A stretch of DNA of 64,000 nt from Opitutaceae bacterium (GCA_023269585.1 JAHFTC010000003.1:28081-92080); one strand, 5' to 3'; shown: positions 1-8,396, counted from the stretch's first letter. A program made the numbers and translations. Notes: generated from the letters alone by a model not told the origin.

Positions 1-51
1 GATCCCGTCGCCGACTGGACGTGGCCGACTTGGCTAGGCTCACCCGTACAC

Positions 52-92
52 GAAAAAGAAAAAGCCGGCGGACCTCGCGGTGCCGCCGGCTT
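52..92 (-). terminator. Intrinsic terminator of the satP transcript
   Basis: Read on the minus strand, a GC-rich stem (arms AGCCGGCGG and CCGCCGGCT) is followed by TTTTTCTTTTTC. It begins about 44 bases past the satP stop codon, the normal position for a rho-independent terminator. Confidence 0.85.
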
Positions 93-135
93 GGGAAACG
101 AAACGAGGGACGCTCGTCGCTCGACGGAAGGTCGC

Positions 136-726
136 TCAGCCCTTGATCCAGGGCTTACCGGCGGGCAGCAGCTCGCGACCGGCGAGGTCGTTGAGGATGA
201 TGCGGGCCATCATGTACCAGGCGGCGAGCGCGCAAACCATCAGCTCGTAGCCGGCGATCTTCGTGATGGTCGGGGCCAGCTCGGGCGGGCAGAAGTGCGC
301 GATATCGAGCAGGATGAAGCCGATCAGCAGCAGGGTGAAGGTCGTGGCCATCGCGCCGTGGATGCGCAGCGAGCCCAGCCAGAGGATCACCGTGAAGAGG
401 GTCCAGCCCACGAGGAACCAGCCCACATCGTGGTGTGAGGCCTTGAAGATGCCGAAGTGGTTGCCCAGCAGCATCAGCGCGAGGCTGATCCAGAACGCGC
501 CGTAGGAAGTGAAGGCGCAGTAGCCGAAGTTGTTGCCGGCGGATTTTTCCTGGAGGCCCGCGATCAGCTGCGCGGCGCCGCCGAAGACGAGACCGAGCCA
601 GATCACCGGCCCGAGGCCGGCCCAGCCCACGTTGTGGAACTGAAGCATCAGCGTTGTGAGGCCGAAGCCGGCGAGGCCGACGACAGCGGGATTACCTTGT
701 TTCATGGAGGAGGTGGCGTTGCTCAT
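136..726 (-). CDS. satP: Acetate uptake transporter, SatP/GPR1/FUN34/YaaH family
   Basis: Predicted inner-membrane acetate (or succinate)-proton symporter of 196 residues, the usual family length, with about six hydrophobic segments. Family features are the N-terminal NPAVVGLAGFG block starting at residue 12 and the conserved segment GNNFGYCAFTSYGAFW. The ATG at 726 is preferred over an upstream in-frame start at 834, because the added 36 residues would be Arg-rich and the family begins shortly before the NPA motif. No clear Shine-Dalgarno is present. It is a single-gene unit with its own terminator. Acetate transport fits a fermentative or anaerobic lifestyle. Substrate is inferred from family membership only. 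Confidence 0.88.
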   Translation of the reverse strand: MSNATSSMKQGNPAVVGLAGFGLTTLMLQFHNVGWAGLGPVIWLGLVFGGAAQLIAGLQEKSAGNNFGYCAFTSYGAFWISLALMLLGNHFGIFKASHHDVGWFLVGWTLFTVILWLGSLRIHGAMATTFTLLLIGFILLDIAHFCPPELAPTITKIAGYELMVCALAAWYMMARIILNDLAGRELLPAGKPWIKG

Positions 727-1212
727 GGGAAGTCGGTTGGCGGACACAAAAAGCCCACGTTGGCGAAACCGATCCCGCCTTGTCCAGCAACTTGCTGGCC
801 GATTGCGCTCAACCGCGACGGGACGCGACGGCACGCGAACGGGAGCGGATCCGAGCGGCTAGCCTGTCCCGCGCGCAGCTGACCGGTGCCATGCAGAACG
901 AACCAGGCGCCTAGAACGCCAGCAGGTAACGAAGAGAAAAAGCGCGAAGGGGTTGGTTTCCCGATGGCTGGGCAACGGCCACACCCCGCCGGCGAAGCAA
1001 GATCGCCCTTCCGCCGCCACCCCGAGCGCAATCCGCGGGCCTGCACGTTGTCCTGGGCCCGCGCCGTTCCGCTGCCCCGGGAGCTTGTAATCTATTGTAT
1101 TACAACGTCGGGGTGCGCCGGGAGGATCATCCGCCGATGCGAAGGGGTTGGGTGTCCTCTCGCCGTGCCACGGTTTGCTGCGCGGCGCGGCGCGCGGCGG
1201 GCCCCGGCCCTC
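727..1212. other. Gene-free stretch with an AT-rich palindrome
   Basis: No credible coding region is seen between satP and the EamA gene. The one distinctive item is an AT-rich imperfect palindrome at 1085-1105 (TTGTAAT, 7 bases, ATTACAA), described separately. Confidence 0.5.
1085..1105. promoter_or_regulatory. Operator-like AT-rich palindrome
   Basis: TTGTAAT and ATTACAA form 7-base arms around CTATTGT, an island of low GC in GC-rich DNA. The shape is that of a dimeric repressor site. It lies about 360 bases upstream of satP (minus strand) and downstream of the EamA stop. No regulator gene adjoins it, so its target is unknown. Confidence 0.35.
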
Positions 1213-2259
1213 TCACTGCGCCCACCATGGCCAGAAGAGCGAGGCGGTGCCGGCGACGGCGAGCAACGCGCCGGCGAAATAGCGGGCGCGCGGCAGATCC
1301 TCGCCGAGCTTCCATGCCAGCGGCGCCGTGAGCAGCGGTGCGGCGGCGACGATGGATTGCGTCACGCCCGCCGGCAGCTGCGGCTGGCTCAGCGCCCACT
1401 GCAGGCACGTCACGCCGAGCACCGGACCGGTGAGCGTGTTGAGCAGAAGCCAGGGCGCGGCATTGCGGAATGGGGATTGCGGAATGCGGATTATTGGAGC
1501 GGAGGAAACGGCATTTGGGATTCTAGATTGCCGATTTTCGATTGGGTCTCCGTTCCCGCGGCCATCTGCAGCCCGATCCGAATCCCCGCCAGCCAGTCCG
1601 CAATCCGCAATCCGCAATCCGCATTTGGCGCGACTCTTCCGCCGCGCCAGTCGCACCACGGCCAGCGCCACGGTGGCCACGAGCAGGCCGGCGAGCACGC
1701 GCTCGAAGGTGACGGTGCCGGGATCGGCCTTCACGCCTTCGGCGCGCAGCACGGCGAACGCCTTCCGGCTCAGCACCTGGCCCACGCCCTGCCCCACCGC
1801 CGAGAGCGCCGCGAGTCCGGCGCCCAAGAGCAACACCCGCGGCGCGAACTGCGGAAAACTCCGCGGTGCCAGCCCGAGGATCACGCCGCCGAGGATCACC
1901 GCGCAGCACACCAGCCGGGCCCCGGTGACCGGCACCCCGAGCCACACCCACTCGACCGCGAGCGCCACCACCGCCGCACCGCACTGCACGGTGAGGGTGG
2001 CGAGATTCGCCCCCGCACGCGGCAGCGCCTGAAACATTAGCAGCCCACCCAGCCCGAAGCCCACGAGCCCGCTCACGAAGAACCAACCGAAAGCCGCTCC
2101 GAACCCGTGTCCGAAGAGCAACGACCACACGCCGAGCAGCACCGCCGCCAGCGCCAGCCGCCAGAAGTTCGCCGCGGTCGCGCCCAGCGCCAGCGCCGCC
2201 CGCCGCGCGAACACCGCCGTCGCGGCGAAGAATCCGGTGGTGAGCAGCGCGGCGAGCAT
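1213..2259 (-). CDS. EamA/DMT-family transporter with a repeat-derived insertion
   Basis: Predicted inner-membrane metabolite exporter of the drug/metabolite transporter superfamily, built from two EamA repeats of five helices each. The 348 residues exceed the usual roughly 290-300. The excess is a hydrophilic stretch at residues 212-268 between the two halves (CGLRIADCGL... ending SPFRNAA), encoded by the inverted repeat listed separately and kept in frame. Both membrane halves look intact: residues 1-205 and 269-348, the latter starting PWLLLNTLTGPVLG. ATG at 2259 begins directly with the first hydrophobic helix; longer forms would add about 200 low-complexity residues. Substrate unknown. 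Confidence 0.82.
   Translation of the reverse strand: MLAALLTTGFFAATAVFARRAALALGATAANFWRLALAAVLLGVWSLLFGHGFGAAFGWFFVSGLVGFGLGGLLMFQALPRAGANLATLTVQCGAAVVALAVEWVWLGVPVTGARLVCCAVILGGVILGLAPRSFPQFAPRVLLLGAGLAALSAVGQGVGQVLSRKAFAVLRAEGVKADPGTVTFERVLAGLLVATVALAVVRLARRKSRAKCGLRIADCGLAGGDSDRAADGRGNGDPIENRQSRIPNAVSSAPIIRIPQSPFRNAAPWLLLNTLTGPVLGVTCLQWALSQPQLPAGVTQSIVAAAPLLTAPLAWKLGEDLPRARYFAGALLAVAGTASLFWPWWAQ
1461..1624. repeat. Inverted GCGGATT repeat inserted in frame in the EamA gene
   Basis: Left arm 1461-1490 contains degenerate units of ATTGCGGA. Right arm 1597-1624 is three and a half units of TCCGCAA. The arms are inverted copies of each other flanking about 105 bases. The block encodes the non-membrane linker of the transporter, and its removal would restore a standard-length protein. 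Confidence 0.7.
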
Positions 2260-2658
2260 GACGCCGCCGATACTGCACCAGTCCGTCGCGCAAAGAAAGT
2301 GCCGATGATGCGCCCAAGGCCTTGACAAACCGAATTTGCGTGGCCTCTTTACCCTCGATCCAATCATGAACCACCGCACCACAGTCCCGCGCCGCCAAGA
2401 CGACCTGTTGCCCGTCGTCTTCCCGGGCGTGCCCGGTGCCGCGACCTGAGTCCCTTCGTCTGGATACACGACGGAGCGACCCCGGTCAACGGACCGGGCC
2501 GACCCTCGCTCCTCGCCACCGGCGGCCGCTGAAGCGGCGCCGTGTCCCGCCCCGGCGGATGCCCGCGATCCGCCTTCCCGCCCATCCAGCGCCCCGGCGC
2601 ACCACCCCTCCGTTCCATCGGCACCGCCCCCGGGCGTTGCCGCCACGACCTCGCCGCC
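2260..2658. other. Intergenic region between divergent EamA and AKR-like genes
   Basis: About 400 bases with no recognisable gene. A TTGACA hexamer at 2322-2327 could be a plus-strand -35 element, but the only -10 candidate (TCTTTA at 2346) is weak. A 27-codon frame from ATG 2366 to TGA 2449 follows it; nothing identifies it as real. GC-rich dyads such as CCGGTCAACGGACCGG (about 2483-2498) lie further on. There is no clear ribosome-binding site before the ATG at 2659. Confidence 0.35.
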
Positions 2659-3666
2659 ATGGATCACCGTCCCTTCGGTCGCACCGACCTCACCATCTCC
2701 CCGCTCGCGCTCGGCACCGCCCGTTTCGGTTGGCGCACCAGCGCGGCCGAAGCCGCCGCCATCCTCGACCTCTACCGTACGCAGGGCGGCAACCTCGTCG
2801 AAACCAGCGCCGTGTGGTGCCGCGATCCCGAGAACGCCGCGCTCTTCGCCGCGCCGGGCGAGCACCTCGTCGGCCGGTGGCTGGCGCAGGACCCCGAGCG
2901 ACGGCGCGGGCTCGTCCTCGCCGGGCGGGTCTTCCTCGGCGCGCGCCTGTGCGCCGCCGCCGACTTCGCCGTGCGCGTCCGCGCGAACTGCGAGGCCTCG
3001 CTGCAGCGTCTGAATACCGAATACTTCGACCTGCTCCAGATCGAGTGGCGCGAGGACTCCGGGCCGATCGAGCGTCTGCTCGAGGCGCTCCGGCCGCTAG
3101 TGCGCCAGAGCCGCGTCCTGCGTCTCGGCGCCGCCGGCTTCCCCGCCTGGCGGGTCGCCACCGCGAACTCCGTCGCCCAACAGGCCACACTCCCCGCCCT
3201 GCAGACGGTCCAGGCCGCCTTCTCCCTGCTCGACCCGCGTCCGTTCGAGCGCGAGTACGCGGAGCTGTGCACCGAGCACCGCCTCGCGTTCCTCGCCCGC
3301 GCGCCGCTCGCGGCCAGCACGCTCGCGCACAGTGTCGATTCCCCGCATCGCGATCTGCGCTGGGCGGCGCTGCTGCCCTCCACCCATCAGCTCAGCGTCC
3401 GCGAGCGCCTCGCCTGGGTCGCCCAACGCCGCGGGGCCACGCTTGCCCAGACCGAGCTCGCCTGGGTCCTGAGCCACCCGGCCGTCGCCACCGCGGTGGT
3501 CCACGCCACCTCGCCGGGACAACTCACGGAGTGGATGCAGGGTGCCGCCGGCCGCCTGTCCCACGAGGAGCAGGTGCTCCTGCGCCATCCCTGGACTCCG
3601 GCCCCGACCGGCGCCCCGCCCGTCGAGCCCGTCTCGGAGTTCGTGCTCGCCACCGCCCCCGGCTGA
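2659..3666 (+). CDS. Aldo/keto reductase-fold protein lacking the catalytic tetrad (copy 1)
   Basis: 335 residues with clear AKR landmarks: N-terminal FGRTDLTISPLALGTARFGW, then ANCEASLQRLNTEYFDLLQI and LAWVLSHPAVATAVV. All four catalytic positions differ from the family: Asp of DTAxxY is Glu48, Tyr is Trp53, the Lys of ATK is Arg90, and the His of QIH is Glu129. The Gly of the C-terminal NADP-binding VGA motif is also replaced. A classical NADPH-dependent carbonyl reductase activity is therefore unlikely; a binding, structural or novel role is inferred. ATG at 2659 places the family N-terminus at residue 1. It lies 150 bases before a phosphoesterase gene and pairs with a second degenerate copy at 4548. 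Confidence 0.82.
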   Translation: MDHRPFGRTDLTISPLALGTARFGWRTSAAEAAAILDLYRTQGGNLVETSAVWCRDPENAALFAAPGEHLVGRWLAQDPERRRGLVLAGRVFLGARLCAAADFAVRVRANCEASLQRLNTEYFDLLQIEWREDSGPIERLLEALRPLVRQSRVLRLGAAGFPAWRVATANSVAQQATLPALQTVQAAFSLLDPRPFEREYAELCTEHRLAFLARAPLAASTLAHSVDSPHRDLRWAALLPSTHQLSVRERLAWVAQRRGATLAQTELAWVLSHPAVATAVVHATSPGQLTEWMQGAAGRLSHEEQVLLRHPWTPAPTGAPPVEPVSEFVLATAPG

Positions 3667-3816
3667 ACGGCTCCGCCGCCACGCCGGGCCGCGGAGCCGG
3701 CGACCACCGCTCCGCCCGCCCTCCGGGAGGCCATCGCGCCATCCCTTGCCCCGCCTGCCCGCCCACTTCGCGGCCGGCCCTCCCCGCGTCAGTAGAACAC
3801 CCCGACACTGCCCGCC

Positions 3817-4533
3817 ATGACCATTCTTCACGTCACCGATCTCCACTTCACCGAGCGCTGGTTCGCCTGGCTGCACGAGTCCGCGCCGCACCACGACCTG
3901 CTCTGCATCTCCGGCGACCTCCTCGACCAGAGCCGCGCGATCCCGTTCCACCGCCAGGCCGCGCTCATCGCCGAGTGGCTGACGCTGCATCCGCGCCCGG
4001 TGTGCGTGTGCAGCGGCAACAGCGACCTCGAGTTCCTCCCTCCTGGTCAGCCCCGGCGGCCGGCCACCTGGCTGCGTGCACTCTCCCGTCCGCGCCTGCG
4101 CGTCGACGGCGACACCGCGTTCCTCCACGGCCGGTCGATCGAGGTCGCCGGCTACCACGAGGCGCCGCGCGGGACCGCCGACATCTGGCTCGTCCACCTG
4201 CCGCCGACCGACACCCCGGTCGCACGCAGCGAATACGGCATCGACCTCGGCGACAAGGGCCTCCCGGCCCTCGTCCGGGAGCACCGGCCACGGCTCGTGC
4301 TCTCCGGCCACGTCCATCATCCCGAGGCGTGGTTCCACGAGGAGGACGGCACGATCTACCTCAACCCGGGTTGCTCCCGCGGCAGCCGCATCCCGCAGCA
4401 CATCCTCATCGACCCGGACCGCTTCGCGGCCACCCGCGTGACCGAGGGACCGATCGGATCGTACTCCGAGACGGTCCTGTGGCCCGCCGCCCCGTCCATC
4501 ACCGAGCACGAGCACCAGCAACTCTCCGCCTGA
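3817..4533 (+). CDS. Calcineurin-like metallophosphoesterase
   Basis: 238-residue predicted dimetal phosphoesterase. Metal-binding motifs are all present in order: TDLH (Asp8, His10), GDLLD (Asp34), GNSD (Asn68, with Ser where many members have His), a lone His127 in LVHLPP, and GHVHH (His165, His167). The GNxD variant without His occurs in phosphodiesterase branches such as YfcE, so cleavage of phosphodiesters is plausible, but the substrate is not shown. No signal peptide, so cytoplasmic. It is 14 bases before the second AKR-like gene and probably co-transcribed with it. The neighbours suggest a shared but unknown ligand or nucleotide substrate. Confidence 0.85.
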   Translation: MTILHVTDLHFTERWFAWLHESAPHHDLLCISGDLLDQSRAIPFHRQAALIAEWLTLHPRPVCVCSGNSDLEFLPPGQPRRPATWLRALSRPRLRVDGDTAFLHGRSIEVAGYHEAPRGTADIWLVHLPPTDTPVARSEYGIDLGDKGLPALVREHRPRLVLSGHVHHPEAWFHEEDGTIYLNPGCSRGSRIPQHILIDPDRFAATRVTEGPIGSYSETVLWPAAPSITEHEHQQLSA

Positions 4534-4547
4534 ACCCAACCACCGCC

Positions 4548-5540
4548 ATGAAACAACGCAAACTTGGCCGGACCGACCTTCTCGTCTCCGAGTACTGTCT
4601 CGACGCCGCGGCGCTGGGTTGGCACCCCGCCGCAGCCGGCGCCGACACCGTGCTCGACGCCTTCCGCGAGGTAGGCGGCACCTTCATCCAGCTCCAGGCC
4701 GACAGCGGCGACGACGCGGGCGAGTCCGGAGTCGGCGCGCTCTCCGAGACGCTCGTCGGCCGATGGCTTCACAGCCGCCGGATTGCCCGCCCCGATGTGG
4801 TGCTCGCATACTGCGTCCACCTTCCCTCCCTCTCGAGCTACTTCCGCCTCGCCGCGGAGATCCGCTTGAGGTGCGAGCGCGCCCTGCGCCGCCTCGGCAC
4901 CACGTACCTCGACCTGCTGCTCATCCGCTGGACCGACGGGCTCCCGGTCGACGACACCCTCGTCGCCGTCGAGTACCTCCAGCGCAGTGGTATGTTCCGC
5001 CACCTCGGCGGCGGCGGGTTCCCCGCTTGGCGCGCGATGGAGTGGATCGGGCATGCCGACCGGCGACGCCTCTCGCGACTGGACACGCTCCAGACCGAGC
5101 TCGCGCCTCCCGCGGACACCGGTTCGTGGCAGGAGCTCCGCGATCTCGCCCGCCACCAGCGCCTCGGGCTCGTCGTGCGACCACCCTACACCGGCCCGAC
5201 CGACGACGAACGCCCGCGCAGCGTCCTGCGTCCGTATCCGGTCCGCGATTCGGCCGGCTGTGCGATCGCGCAGATCGCGCGCGAGCGCGGCCTGCCGCCG
5301 CGCCATGTCGCCCTCGCGTGGACGCTCGCCGATCCGACGGTGAGCGCGGTCCTCGTCCCGGCCTCCACCCCGCCCGAGGTCGAGGACCTGCGCCGCGCCG
5401 CCCGGATCGAACTCGCGTTCCGCGAACTGCTCCAGGTCGGCCGCGCCGCCCCGCCGGTCGTCACACCCGGCTTCCACGAGCCGAACGGACACGAACTCCT
5501 CACCTCCCTCCAATCCACTCCAACCCACTCCGCATCATGA
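4548..5540 (+). CDS. Aldo/keto reductase-fold protein lacking the catalytic tetrad (copy 2)
   Basis: 330 residues, paralogous to the product of 2659-3666: start KQRKLGRTDLLVSEYCLD, LVGRWL after the first helix, RALRRLGTTYLDLLLIRW, and VALAWTLADPTVSAVLV. The positions of the AKR tetrad are Gln48 (Asp), Ser53 (Tyr), Cys89 (Lys) and Arg127 (His), so this copy has lost all four, and with different replacements from copy 1. The NADP-site Gly near the C-terminus is Pro. Start chosen at ATG 4548, where homology to AKRs begins. The stop overlaps the next ATG in an ATGA junction, so translation of the two is likely coupled. Confidence 0.82.
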   Translation: MKQRKLGRTDLLVSEYCLDAAALGWHPAAAGADTVLDAFREVGGTFIQLQADSGDDAGESGVGALSETLVGRWLHSRRIARPDVVLAYCVHLPSLSSYFRLAAEIRLRCERALRRLGTTYLDLLLIRWTDGLPVDDTLVAVEYLQRSGMFRHLGGGGFPAWRAMEWIGHADRRRLSRLDTLQTELAPPADTGSWQELRDLARHQRLGLVVRPPYTGPTDDERPRSVLRPYPVRDSAGCAIAQIARERGLPPRHVALAWTLADPTVSAVLVPASTPPEVEDLRRAARIELAFRELLQVGRAAPPVVTPGFHEPNGHELLTSLQSTPTHSAS

Positions 5541-5983
5541 TCCACATCCGCAAAGACGATTACCTCCAACTCAGCCTCCTGCTCTCCCGCCACCCCGAGC
5601 CGGCGGGCCGCGCCTCGCTGCGCGACGAGCTGGCTGCCGCCACCGTGCTGCCGCGCGAGAACTTCCCCGCCGACATCGTCGCGATGAACTCGCGCGTCGG
5701 CTTCGTCGACCTCGATTCGGGCGAACACGAGGAGTACACGCTCACGCTCCCGCAGCACGCCGACGCCGAGGCGCGCCGCCTCTCCGTGCTCTCGCCCATC
5801 GGCACCGCCCTGCTCGGTTACCGCGTGGGCGACGAGGTCTCGTGGCCGACTCCCGGCGGGGCCCGCCGGTTGCGCATCGTCGCCGTCACCCATGGCGAGG
5901 CCCCCACCGCCGGCGAGGCCGCCGATGCGTTCCTCGTCCGCCTGCTCGGAGGCAGCCCGACCGCGGCGGGGGCACGAGCCTAG
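5537..5983 (+). CDS. Rnk/GreA-GreB C-terminal domain protein
   Basis: 148-residue protein like the nucleoside diphosphate kinase regulator Rnk: a short N-terminal helical part and a C-terminal GreA/GreB-type FKBP-like domain with VLSPIGTALLGYRVGDEVSW followed by PGG and a terminal beta strand. Rnk proteins bind RNA polymerase near the secondary channel but lack the long coiled coil of GreA that stimulates cleavage; the same absence is seen here. Its ATG overlaps the preceding stop (ATGA), making it the last gene of the AKR-like/phosphoesterase cluster. Whether it regulates transcription of that cluster cannot be told from sequence. Confidence 0.8.
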   Translation: MIHIRKDDYLQLSLLLSRHPEPAGRASLRDELAAATVLPRENFPADIVAMNSRVGFVDLDSGEHEEYTLTLPQHADAEARRLSVLSPIGTALLGYRVGDEVSWPTPGGARRLRIVAVTHGEAPTAGEAADAFLVRLLGGSPTAAGARA

Positions 5984-6000
5984 TCACCAACTCCGGCCCC

Positions 6001-6128
6001 GTGGCGGGGTGCTTCAGCCCCCGCAGGACACCGTCGCCCACCGCAAGCGCCCCTGCGCAACCCAAGGCTCCGTCAACACCGGCCCCGGCCGCACGTATCC
6101 GCCCGCCCGGGCTGAATCCCCGGGCCAC
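6001..6128 (-). repeat. Family I palindromic element (short form)
   Basis: Begins GTGGCGGGGTGCTTCAGCCC and ends GGGCTGAATCCCCGGGCCAC, i.e. inverted termini. The ends match those of the elements beside the RAYT transposase (13.0-14.5 kb) but in the opposite orientation. The interior is shorter and different (128 against 168 bases). It fills the gap between the Rnk-like gene and the TonB receptor. Confidence 0.8.
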
Positions 6129-6134
6129 GTGGCG

Positions 6135-8252
6135 TCACCACCGCCACTCAAGCGTGGCGGTGACGGAGCGGGGGTTGCCGGGGAGGAAGAGCGCGGTGGT
6201 GGCGGGGGTGCGGGCGAGGTCGAGCACGCCGGCGGTCGAGGCGATGTACCGGCGGTTCAAAAGGTTGTTCACCTCGAGGCTGAGGGTCCAGTGATCATCG
6301 AGCCACGACAGGCCCGCGTGGGCGAGCGTGTGGCCGGAGTAGCCGAGCTTGTTCGCGTGATCGACGTAGGTGGTGCCCCAGCTCCATCTGGCGCCCAACC
6401 GCACCGCGAGCCCGCCTTTCTGCCCCCAGCTGAGCTGCGCGATGCCGACGTGCGGAGGCAACCCGGCAAGCCGACTGGTTCCGTACACGGGGTCGCGTGC
6501 GAAACGCGCCTCGCTCCAGGTATGCCCCAAAAGCAGATCCACCGGTGGCGTCCCGCCGACGAACGGCGATCCGCGGTAGATCCGCCACCGCAGCTGGCTC
6601 TCGATCCCGCGGTGCCGCGTGGGACCGGCGTTGACGGTGCCGCGCGGCGAACTGTCGGCGTCGGCCAGCCGGAGGAGCTCCTCGCGCCAGTCGGCGATGT
6701 AGGCTTTGACGTCGAACCACAGCCGTTCCGGCTGGCAGAGCCGGTCGCCGAAGCTGCCGCGCACACCGACGGACAGCGTGTCCGCCGTCTGGGCACGCAG
6801 GGGAGTCCAGCCGAGCGCGAGGTTCGGCGCGGTGCCGCGCACGGCGAGCAGGTCGTCGAAGGTCGGCGCCTCCACGCCGCGCTCCGCGCGCACGAAGCCC
6901 TCGACCAAGCGTCGCCCGTACTCCGACGGAGGCGACACCACGATCTCGCAGTGCGGCGCAAGCTGGTCGGCGCGCATGGTGCCCGTCGCCGTCGCTGTGC
7001 CGGAGGCTTCACGCCGCGCTGCCACCACCGAACAACCAGCCTTGAGCGAGACGTTGCGGGCTGGCTTCCAGCGCGCGTCGAGCCAGCCGGTCAGCGTGCT
7101 CGCCTGAAGGTCGAGGTCGGCGAATTGGGCGCCGCGCGCGCCGCCCCCGTTGGCAAAACGCTCCTGCGTGCGCGAACCGGCGACGCCGGTGAGACCGGCT
7201 GCGACCTGCACTGGTCCCACCGTCCACGCATCGGCCAAGAGGGCGGAGAAATCGGCGCCGCGCGTGACCACAATCCCGTTGGCACGCAACTGGCGGAAAT
7301 CGTCCTCGGCCGCCTGCACACCGAACGCGACGGTGGGTCCGTCGTCCCAGGTGGCCCGATAGACCAACCGCGCGTAGTCGGTCGTGCGGCGCGGGAGACT
7401 GGCCGCGGCGCCGGCGGAGATTGTGTCGGGTTCGCTCTCCGCCGCCGCGAGCGTGAGCGGGCCCGGAATGCGCAGAGCTGCGCGCACGGCGTAGACGGTC
7501 AGCGATTGCGTGGGCCCGCCGCGGCCCGGCCACTTGGCCTGCACCGCGGCAGCGAGCCGTTCCTGCTCGCTGTTCGGCCGCCAGCCCTCGCTGCGCGTGA
7601 CGGCCAAGGCGGTTTGCCACGGCGATGGCGTGTCCGCGCCGGCGCCATCACGGACCAGCGCACGCACGAGACCGTCGTTCCCAACCGAGACCGAGGCCGC
7701 GCCCGATACGTCGCCAGTTTTTCGCCACCAGAAGAGATCGAGCGCGCCACCCAACGCCTGTACTGCGGCGACGGAGTCGAGCGCCCCGGGCTGGAAGGAG
7801 AACGTGCCAAAGAACCCTGGCTCCAGCAGCGCGAGGTTGAAGGAACCGTCGGCCGCGTTGAGCGGCAGCGAGTCCAGGCGGAGCAGAAGCCCGCGACTGG
7901 TGGGCGCGCTCTGCAGGCCGGACCCGCGCACGGTGATGCGCGGCGGGTAGAAACCGTCGCCGCTCTCCTGCAGGATGAGACCGGGACTGGCCGGCAGCGC
8001 GGCGGTGAGCGATGCTGCGGCCGCCGGACTATCTTCATCATCGGTGATCGGGACGCGCTCCCACGGCTCCCGCACGCCCTCGACCGTCATGGACGGCAGG
8101 TGGATCAGTTCGGCGCCGATCGCAGACGCCTCGTCGCGGGCCGCGAGCAAGCCCGCACCACCCCACAGCAGTGCAAGCAGGAGAGACCGGCGAAAGGGCG
8201 CGCGGAGGGATTGCACGGGCAAGGTTATCTCGGGGTTGGCACCACGGCGCAA
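6135..8252 (-). CDS. TonB-dependent outer-membrane receptor
   Basis: 705-residue predicted outer-membrane active transporter: N-terminal signal region (FRRSLLLALLWGGAGLLAAR), a plug domain with PRITVRGSGLQSAPTSRGLL and LDSLPLNAADGSF, then a beta-barrel ending in an aromatic residue (TLEWRW). The last third has barrel signatures such as HTWSEARF and ELNNLLNRRY-type sequence (EVNNLLNRRYIAS). It is a lone gene with no neighbouring ABC transporter or regulator, so substrate (siderophore, vitamin or glycan) cannot be assigned. Unusually, it is bracketed on both sides by family I palindromic elements, 6 bases past its stop and 17 bases before its start. Confidence 0.88.
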   Translation of the reverse strand: MRRGANPEITLPVQSLRAPFRRSLLLALLWGGAGLLAARDEASAIGAELIHLPSMTVEGVREPWERVPITDDEDSPAAAASLTAALPASPGLILQESGDGFYPPRITVRGSGLQSAPTSRGLLLRLDSLPLNAADGSFNLALLEPGFFGTFSFQPGALDSVAAVQALGGALDLFWWRKTGDVSGAASVSVGNDGLVRALVRDGAGADTPSPWQTALAVTRSEGWRPNSEQERLAAAVQAKWPGRGGPTQSLTVYAVRAALRIPGPLTLAAAESEPDTISAGAAASLPRRTTDYARLVYRATWDDGPTVAFGVQAAEDDFRQLRANGIVVTRGADFSALLADAWTVGPVQVAAGLTGVAGSRTQERFANGGGARGAQFADLDLQASTLTGWLDARWKPARNVSLKAGCSVVAARREASGTATATGTMRADQLAPHCEIVVSPPSEYGRRLVEGFVRAERGVEAPTFDDLLAVRGTAPNLALGWTPLRAQTADTLSVGVRGSFGDRLCQPERLWFDVKAYIADWREELLRLADADSSPRGTVNAGPTRHRGIESQLRWRIYRGSPFVGGTPPVDLLLGHTWSEARFARDPVYGTSRLAGLPPHVGIAQLSWGQKGGLAVRLGARWSWGTTYVDHANKLGYSGHTLAHAGLSWLDDHWTLSLEVNNLLNRRYIASTAGVLDLARTPATTALFLPGNPRSVTATLEWRW

Positions 8253-8269
8253 GACGGAGCGGTGCTCAC

Positions 8270-8396
8270 GTGGCGGGGTGCTTCAGCCCCCGCAGTCCGG
8301 CTCCGCGCGCCGTGCGTGCGCCGCTTCGTAGCCCCTGGCTCCGCACAGCGTCGTGCGCCGGCGCCATCCGCCGACCCGGGCTGAAGCACCGGGCCA
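8270..8396 (-). repeat. Family I palindromic element (short form)
   Basis: Starts GTGGCGGGGTGCTTCAGCCC and ends CTGAAGCACCGGGCCA, with the outermost two bases of the right end altered. Same orientation and similar length to the copy at 6001-6128. It lies between the TonB receptor start and the hndD stop. Confidence 0.8.

Noticed and set aside
2366..2449. 27-codon peptide after a TTGACA hexamer
   Set aside because: No homology, no ribosome-binding site and a poor -10; kept only as a note in the intergenic entry.
2436..4547. Very long plus-strand frame overlapping the AKR-like and phosphoesterase genes
   Set aside because: Open only because of GC-rich codon structure; the product is Arg/Pro-rich with no family signal, and better genes occupy other frames. 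Only its last 330 codons are real.
5892..8384. 830-codon frame antisense to the TonB receptor
   Set aside because: Arg/Gly/Ala-rich without motifs; the opposite strand encodes a complete TonB receptor.
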